Shown: positions 57,974 through 64,000 of the stretch, piece by piece
Position numbering within the stretch: the first letter of the stretch is position 1
Layout of the letters: every line of letters starts with the position of its first letter
Source: Tricholoma matsutake
Taxonomy: Eukaryota; Basidiomycota; Agaricomycetes; Agaricales; Tricholomataceae
Direction of reading: 5' to 3'
Assembly (NCBI GenBank): GCA_026075535.2
Contig: AP026549.1
Span: 7,192,001-7,256,000 of the forward strand
DNA length: 64,000 nt
Position numbers and translations under genes: made by a program
The notes under the pieces: generated by a model
The model's input: only the letters and a program-made list of their open reading frames with translations
Databases searched by the model: none
Told to the model about the DNA's origin: nothing

Positions 57974-60900
57974 TCAGGAAAATTACTTTCTGACCCAGAC
58001 TTTCCCAGGGTTAAGGCTATTTCCCAGGGCACATTGAATCACCCTGTGATGCCCTGTGATAGCCTGTGATGCACTGCGACATGTCAGGGTTCATGAAATA
58101 TGACAGGTGCAACACCATGTATATTCACTGTGGTTTTTACTCAATTTTTGCCTTCCTTTTCACATTCTCTATTGTTACATAGTGTATTTGTGTTGTATAG
58201 TTACTAAAGCACTAAATTTAATACCCCCAATATCCTGGTACAGACTAGTACAAGTAAACCAAAAAGAAAAAAAATCCTGCCCCCACACAAAGCATGGGGC
58301 AGGGGTCATCCGATTATGCATCAACACTGTTGTCTCCTTGTTACCATTTCCCTGTGCCTGTCATCCTCATCATGCCTGCTACCTCTCTGTCATCCCTGGC
58401 CTTACTGCTCCCCATTTGCACCCCATGAGCAGTTGCTTGTGGCAGCGGTTGGGGGTGCTGTAAAGGTGGTGGTGGTGGTGATGATGGTGGCTGTCCTTGT
58501 GCTGGTCTTCCTCTTGTTGTCATAGTTGTTGGAGAGTTGGGGCTACTGGGTCATGCCCATCATTCTGGTGTCATCCCCCTCCCCATTGTTGGTGTCATTG
58601 TTGGTTTGCATGTTTCCTCCCTGCACAAGGAGTTCCTCGCAGCAGTGATTGGCCATCATTGTCCTGTTCTTCCACTGGTGATCCACCCCATGAACAGGCG
58701 AGAAGTGGTAGTGGGGTCATTATTTCTCCCCCTCGTTCCCGTCATGCTCCCCATTTCCACCCCACGAGCAGCTGCTCACAGCAGCAATTGGAGATGGTGT
58801 CATGGTGTCAGCTTGTCCTGCTGTTCTTCATCCTGTTGTCCACCCTGCAAGCAGAGGCTCGCAGCGGTGTGGGCATAGGAGATTGCTGTCTTGTCACTCA
58901 GGTTTCATCAGCTGGGGAGATTGCAACATGGCAGGAGGTACCTACCTTGTGGTTAGTTATCCCACTAACTGGGCTCTCTGATACCTCCTATTCAATCTCA
59001 CATCCCATGTGCAAGGGGAGGAGAGCATGGGTGGGCTGGGACAGCCCTTGTTGTCAAAAAGTCCTAAAGAAGAGTAAAAAGGTGCAGTTAGCTGAATAAC
59101 AACCAAAAGTTTAAAAAAAAACTTAATACCCTGACAAGCAGTGGCTCGCAGTGGCAGGGGCGGGTGCTGGGTCATGGTCTTGTCATTGTCCCTCTCCTTT
59201 CCCCTCCCCCTCCCATCATCATGCCCCTTCTGTTGTCATTTGTGTCATCTGGTCCTTGTCCTTGCTCTCATTGTTCCCTCATCCTTCCCCTCCTCCTTGT
59301 CCCTGCATTGTCATTGTTGTCTGGTTGTTGTTGTTGTTGTTCCCCCATCTTCATTCTCGTCTCTCATCTCTCATTTCCCATCACCTTGCTCCCTGTTTCC
59401 TACCCCGTGAGCAGTTGCTCATGGCTGTGGTTGGGGTGCTTTGACATTGGTCATCGTCCTTGTCCTCCCCCTCTTGTCATTGTGTCCCTTCTCTTTCCCC
59501 TGCTCCTCCCCATAGTAAAGCTTTGTAACTAAAAACCTGTTAATAAAAAGAACATGAAATGAGCAAAGAAAAAAAAAAACTTACCGGTGGCCCAAGATGA
59601 CGTCTCTTCCACCTTTTTTTCATTTGGTTTACCTCCTCCCCCTCATTTCCCATCATCTCATCATTATGTTGTCATTCCGTCGTCTCCCCATCATCTTGTC
59701 ATTCCATTGTTCCATTTGTTGTCATTCCATTTCATCTGGTGCACATTGCTGTTCCTGTTCCCACCCCACAAGAAATTCCTTGTGGTGTTAGTTCTGGGTC
59801 TCTTGTGTGGTGGCTGTGGCAGCTGTCATTGTGGTTTTGGCATTGTGGTGTCATTGTACCATAGATAGAACCTAAACAAAAAAAAGAGTCAGTTTAAACA
59901 AAACAACAAAGAACATCTTAAACAATGTGACATGCCATTTACATTGAGGGTCACATCTTACATACCCATACCCCTACCCGTGCCTACCCTTGGTCCATAC
60001 CCGCATGGGCTGGCATACTCCTGCCATACACTAGTTGCCTTTGAAGCCCTCAAAACCTGTAAATTGATAAAACTTAATTTAGTTGAAGTAAAAGAACAAG
60101 AAGTGAAGATAAAAACTTACAAGGGACGATGTTTAAGTGAATTAACTTAGAATAATAACCACCTTCAATGATGCCGCCATCCTCCCTTTCACCTCACTAT
60201 TACCACCTTTCCACTCCATCAACATCCACCACCATGACTCCCATGCACATTCCCATGCCAGCAAGAGCCACCAATGGCCGCCAATGAACCCTCTCAGGTG
60301 CAATGCAGGCCCAAATGACGATTGTGTCATTTGGGCCCTAGGTAAGTTCATTTCTCTGTTCCTTGTTCTTTTCAACTAAATAATGTATTTTGTTCATTTT
60401 TAGGAAGTATACTCCTGCCAGAGACATGTGCCGACATGATACTATCATACACCCATGACTGAGACAATGGGGATGACGGAATGATGGGGATGAGACAACA
60501 TGGATGATGAGGAGGCCCCAGGGACTTTCTGTACATATTAATTTTTTCTTTTGTAGTTATTTTGTACATACAAAAGAACATATAAACCCTAATTACTCAA
60601 ACTCAGTAGATAAGTTGTAAAGACCCAAAAAACTAGTATGCCAACAATAGTAATGAAGTAAGTAAACAATTGTAATGAAGTAAGTAAACAATTTGTAATG
60701 AGGTTAGTAACAAGTCAATAACAGTTTGTAATGAAGTAAGTAAATAATTGTAATGAGGTTAGTAACAAGTCAATAACAGTTTGTAATGAAGTAAGTAAAT
60801 AATTGTAATGAGGTTAGTAACAAGTCAATTACAGTTTGTAATGAAGTAAGTAAACAATTTGTAATGAGGTTAGTAACAGGTCAATAACAGTTTGTAATGA

Positions 60901-62205
60901 AGTAAGTAAGCAATTGTAATGAGGTTAGTAAAAAGCCAATAACAGTTTGTAATGAAGTAAGTAAATAATTGTAATGAGGTTAGTAACAAGTCAATAACAG
61001 TTTGTAATGAAGTAAGTAAATAATTGTAATGAGGTTAGTAACAAGTCAATTACAGTTTGTAATGAAGTAAGTAAACAATTTGTAAACAGGTAAGTTTGTA
61101 ATAAAGTAAGTAAACAATTGGTATTGAGGCTAGTAACTGGTCAATTACCATTTGCAATGAATTCAGTAACACTTTTGTAATGGAGTCAGTAACAATTTTT
61201 GTAGTTGTAGGGACTGCGCATGAAAAAAGCCTGATGCGATATAGTGGACACCTAGTTTCACGCCTCGCAGTTTCCAGCCATAATACAACCAAACAAAACC
61301 CCTTGCCTTCTACAAGAGAAGTAATGACTTCCTCTTTACTACTTGTTATTTTGTAAGTCTTTTGTTAGTAAATGTATTGACAGTGGGTAACAAATGTCAT
61401 ATTTACAGGCTGGCGGTATCAACAAGCTTCCAATACTGCACTACAAAGTTGTTTACTGACTTCAATACAAACAATTACTAACCGTGACTGTCTCAATACA
61501 AACTTATTACAAACAATTACTAACTGCCTCAATGCAAACTACAAACAGGTTACTGACTTCAATACAAACTATTACTAACAGATTACTGACTTCAATCACA
61601 AACTTGTTCAATACAAACCATTACTCATGAACCCAGGGACCCCCCTTTACGCTATACTTATAGTCTAATATAATAATATTAGTAGCTGCATCAACAAGCT
61701 GCTACTGCGCTACACTAACTTTGTAAGTCCTTTGTTAGTCAATGCATTTACAGTTTCAATTAATGTTATATTTGCAGCCTAATTCTGTCTGTGTATTAAC
61801 AAGCTATTACTACTTAAACTCATGGATTTTTTCAAGTCCTGTAGTGACTGATGAAGAACTCATCAAGTTCATAAGTAGTAATGGTTTGTATTGAAGTTAG
61901 TAACATATTTGTAACAATTATAATGAAGTTGGTAAAGAAATTTGTAATGATGTTAGTGACATCTTTAGGGCAGGCCTTTGTGCATGGGATATTTCTGATG
62001 AGGCTATCCAGGAAGCATATGAATCATACATTCCTGAGGTGTCCTGGAGCACTTTGGACTGAAATTCACTACCCTGAAGACTGGCAAATAATGGCACTTT
62101 ACCTACAAAGTGCCCAGGGTAGACAATAACCTTGGATGCCCTGGAATGTCCCAAGGCATCCTAGGGTAACCCAGGACACCCTGGGGACAAAAGCAATTTT
62201 CCTGA
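57974..62205. mobile_element. Element H: 4.2 kb DNA-transposon-like insertion, no transposase
   Basis: Inverted ends: TCAGGAAAATTACTTTCTG at 57974 and, reversed from 62205, TCAGGAAAATTGCTTTTGTC. Both ends carry CCCAGGG subterminal repeats. It interrupts an LTR whose two halves align to the intact copy at 13661, so the boundaries are supported. A target duplication is present only imperfectly (TCCA/TCTA region). Inside are TG/TC-rich low-complexity DNA (58300-59870), a 55-bp minisatellite and inverted GTAATGAAGT-type repeats. I see no transposase. The superfamily is unknown. Confidence 0.6.
60649..61100. repeat. 55-bp minisatellite, about 8 units
   Basis: The unit is built from TTTGTAATGAAGTAAGTAAA, TAATTGTAATGAGGTTAGTA and ACAAGTCAATAACAG. 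Variants (AATAATTG or AACAATTTG, CAATAACAG or CAATTACAG) recur every fourth unit, so units 2-4 and 6-8 show the same order, a higher-order repeat of about 219 bp. Confidence 0.85.
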
Positions 62206-62946
62206 TGTCTAGTCGATGTTGTTCCACGAGGTGCTTCCTTAGTGGGTCATTTAGTACTGGTCTTACTCGGAGCATCTGACATAAGATAGACAGTACACTC
62301 TAGCAGGCCTTCTGCATAGAGTTGTTGGGGTTCATGCACTAAGGGGCTTCCTTAGTGGTTTTGAGTAAGTTCATGTACTAAGGGGCTTCCTAAGTAGTTT
62401 TGAGTAAGTTTGCAAGTTCACAGGTTAAGGGTGTAGATTGCCTACATCTAAACTAAGGACATCCCTACTACAAGTCACAGTACTTATACTAGGAAGGAGG
62501 TCCTTATCATCCAATTGGAAATGTAGATGTGTATCAAGAAAGAATAGAAACAATAGGCCTCATGCCTAGCATGAGGTGTTATGATTTTGCCATCGGGACC
62601 CGCAGGTCCGGGGTACTTTAATTTTTCTCATTCGACCTGACCCTCTTCCGATGAGAGACACTTTGATGCATGATGACTCCATGCACCCGAACCCACTCTC
62701 ACAATTGACATGCCGTGCTGCAGCATGTCCTTGACATTGGATCCCTGACATTGGATCCGTAACATCGGACACCTCATGCTAGGCATGAGGCTATTCTCTT
62801 ATTGTTCCCTGACATGCTGCGCTGCAGCACTCCGTGGCATCGGATGCCTCATGCAAGGCATGAGGCCTGTTAATGTCTATTGTTCTTTCTATTTACACTT
62901 GATAACAAGCTTGCATTCTGATTGGACAATAGGTATCTTCGAAACC

Positions 62947-62955
62947 ATATATAAG
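62947..62955 (+). promoter_or_regulatory. LTR TATA box
   Basis: TATATAAGC sits about 20 bp after GATTGGACAATAGG (inverted CCAAT) in the solo LTR at 62577-63283. The same pair is recognisable in the element F LTR on the minus strand. It is the expected Pol II promoter of this LTR family. Confidence 0.45.
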
Positions 62956-63030
62956 CTGTAGCAATACTGCCTGTATTCCTCAGCTTGACCTAATTCAATC
63001 AATGGTCTTAGACTCAAACAGAATGCTCGA

Positions 63031-63237
63031 CAGCTTAGGAAGCCCCTAGCTGTGATAACTCGAACTCAACAGTTGGAAAGCCTCCAACTGTGATATACAA
63101 ACCGACGGTCTACTCAGAAAGCCTCTGAGTACGGATAGCCATAACGACTTGAGGAAGTACCCAAGAGAAGGCCAGAAGCCTGATACACTAGGAAAGCCTC
63201 CTAGTGTGACACCGATATAGTTGGAAAGCCTCCAACT
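63031..63237 (+). other. Array of AAGCC-loop hairpins in LTR leader
   Basis: Hairpins at 63031-63052 (one bulge), 63069-63091, 63111-63131, 63185-63207 and 63219-63237 each have a 7-9 bp stem and the loop AAGC or AAGCC. Stems are different and fully paired (for example ACAGTTGGA with TCCAACTGT; TACTCAGA with TCTGAGTA; ACACTAGGA with TCCTAGTGT). A degenerate sixth lies at 63148-63165. Confidence 0.8.
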
Positions 63238-63303
63238 GTGACATACAAAGCCAAGGCTGAGTTAAAGACCTATAGTCTTAACATGAGGTACCCAATGTCA
63301 CAG

Positions 63304-64000
63304 TAATAGGTCCACTGTGCACTCTAAACTCTGGGACTGTCTCCAGAGGCATCGACACATCAAAACGCATGCTCCCAACCCCTACGAACCCCGCAACACT
63401 GCTCCAAAACTATTTCAAGCAACTTCAAATGACTTCAAATGACTTCAAACGATCTCAAACGACTTCAAATGACTTCAAACAACTTCGAACGATATCGCAG
63501 CACTTCAAATGCCTTTGGCCGCTGTACACCAATTGCACCGCCCTTTGGATACATGCAGCACACCCTGTAAGAGTTAGTGCGTCACATATCAAGCACCACC
63601 GGACATGAGGAGATACAACGATGGGATTTTAGGACGTGATTGTGGTGCTTTGACACCTTGATGATATATTAGATCAATGGGGACAGGTACCAGTGATAAA
63701 TCATGTCTCTAGATGTTTCCCTTCTTATCGTCTTTCATTTATTCTATGATTTGCAAAGATTCTCTATTGTTTTATATCTTGCCTCATGTATTCCTCATGT
63801 TTTATTTCCTTTTTAGTATCACTTCTCCCAAACATATATAGCCTTGTACTAGCTACTTAGAAGAGAAGAATACATCATCCTCTCACACCAATCCTCTGAT
63901 TTAAGAGCTATTCTCTTGAGTCCAAGTGTCTCAACTTAGTCTCGAAATTCAGTGTTTTATGCTGAATTTCCTCAAACTCCTCGTACTAGCTTCTCAAAAC
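63304..64000 (+). repeat. A-type LTR running off the window
   Basis: Begins TAATAGGTCCAC (compare TGATAGGTCCACC, the reversed end of the LTR at 8520-9818) and continues to the window end. It has sequence matching that LTR in reverse, including GCCTCATG and TTTTATGCTGAATTTC. A run of TTCAAATGAC/TTCAAACGAC decamers lies at about 63412-63500. The other end is outside the window. Confidence 0.6.

Larger units (their letters stand above)
62577..63283 (+). repeat. Solo LTR of the hairpin-bearing family
   Basis: Runs TGTTATGATTTTGCC to TAGTCTTAACA, flanked by a perfect TGAGG duplication (62572-62576, 63284-63288). In this orientation an ATTGG box (62920-62930) lies about 25 bp before TATATAAG (near 62947). 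The AAGCC-loop hairpins at 63031-63237 come after it and so should be in the transcript. It is inserted inside a GCCTCATGC palindrome of another LTR of the same family. Confidence 0.8.
57942..63303 (-). repeat. F-type LTR, interrupted twice
   Basis: TGTTAAGGGCGAAGCCTCAACC at 57942-57963 matches the element F LTR at 13661. The sequence is cut at 57974 by element H, resumes at 62206 (CTAGTCGATG, GAGGTGCTTCCTTAG) and is cut again at 62577. It resumes at 63284 (TGAGGTACCCAATGTCAC) and is lost at 63304, where an A-type LTR starts. Two AAGCC-loop hairpins are at 62337-62357 and 62376-62396. Only LTR sequence is present, so it is a solo LTR or the end of an element outside the window. Confidence 0.7.

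Noticed and set aside
58316..59532. Overlapping ORFs with Cys/Val/Leu-rich translations suggesting membrane proteins.
   Set aside because: They are translations of GTCATTGT/CCTCCC low-complexity DNA inside element H, and no homologous domain or stable frame is seen.
60649..61100. Regular repeats resembling a CRISPR array.
   Set aside because: Units abut head to tail with no unique spacers, in a eukaryotic transposon-rich context. It is a minisatellite.

Overview
This window looks like one stretch of a filamentous basidiomycete (probably Agaricomycete) genome made almost entirely of nested transposable elements. The reasons are: (i) coding signals that can be read are pieces of Ty3/gypsy polyproteins, several ending in chromodomains; (ii) a DIRS/Crypton-type tyrosine recombinase of the kind common in mushrooms; (iii) GT-AG introns of 50-60 nt; and (iv) Zn2Cys6-like cysteine clusters. 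I see no rRNA, tRNA, CRISPR array or clear single-copy housekeeping gene. I cannot name the species.

Layout, left to right. 1-1984: 3' part of an unrecognised ORF ending at a polypurine tract and a possible short LTR. 2600-5770: a chromodomain/coiled-coil gene remnant (minus) and an E/G/K-rich plus P/T-rich gene remnant (plus). 5869-6982: 3' end of a plus-strand LTR element (family E'), carrying an antisense gene. 7628-14431: minus-strand Ty3 element F with its 5' LTR, its RT split by a solo LTR (8520-9818). 14692-20480: complete element D with both LTRs, plus strand. 20506-24294: no recognisable gene. 24295-33560: complete 9.3 kb element A, minus strand, with about 1.16 kb LTRs and a four-exon antisense gene. 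34986-36458: tyrosine-recombinase retroelement remnant. 36459-39026: 5' half of element C, plus strand. 39027-45049: element B with both LTRs, minus strand. 45050-47655: hAT-like elements one inside another, the inner one holding two solo LTRs. 47656-50110: second, truncated D copy. 50279-57935: complete element E, minus strand, perfect GCAAC target duplication, with an antisense gene. 57942-63303: a solo F-type LTR broken by a 4.2 kb DNA-transposon-like element H and by a second solo LTR. 63304-64000: an A-type LTR running off the window.

Three themes tie the region together. First, nearly every nonsense codon that interrupts these ORFs is TGA where relatives carry arginine (CGA to TGA), and LTR-pair differences are mostly CpG transitions: the elements have been eroded by CpG-to-TpG mutation. 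Second, element families A and E, plus the E' remnant, carry a gene in antisense between the end of pol and the 3' LTR, starting 135-150 bp from that LTR. In A and E it is spliced and encodes a charged/coiled-coil protein with a Zn2Cys6-like cluster. Third, A and E each carry a copy of their 3' polypurine tract inside pol between RNase H and integrase, a candidate central polypurine tract. A further novelty is a series of short hairpins with unlike, perfectly paired stems and a constant AAGCC loop in the leader part of the F-type LTRs.
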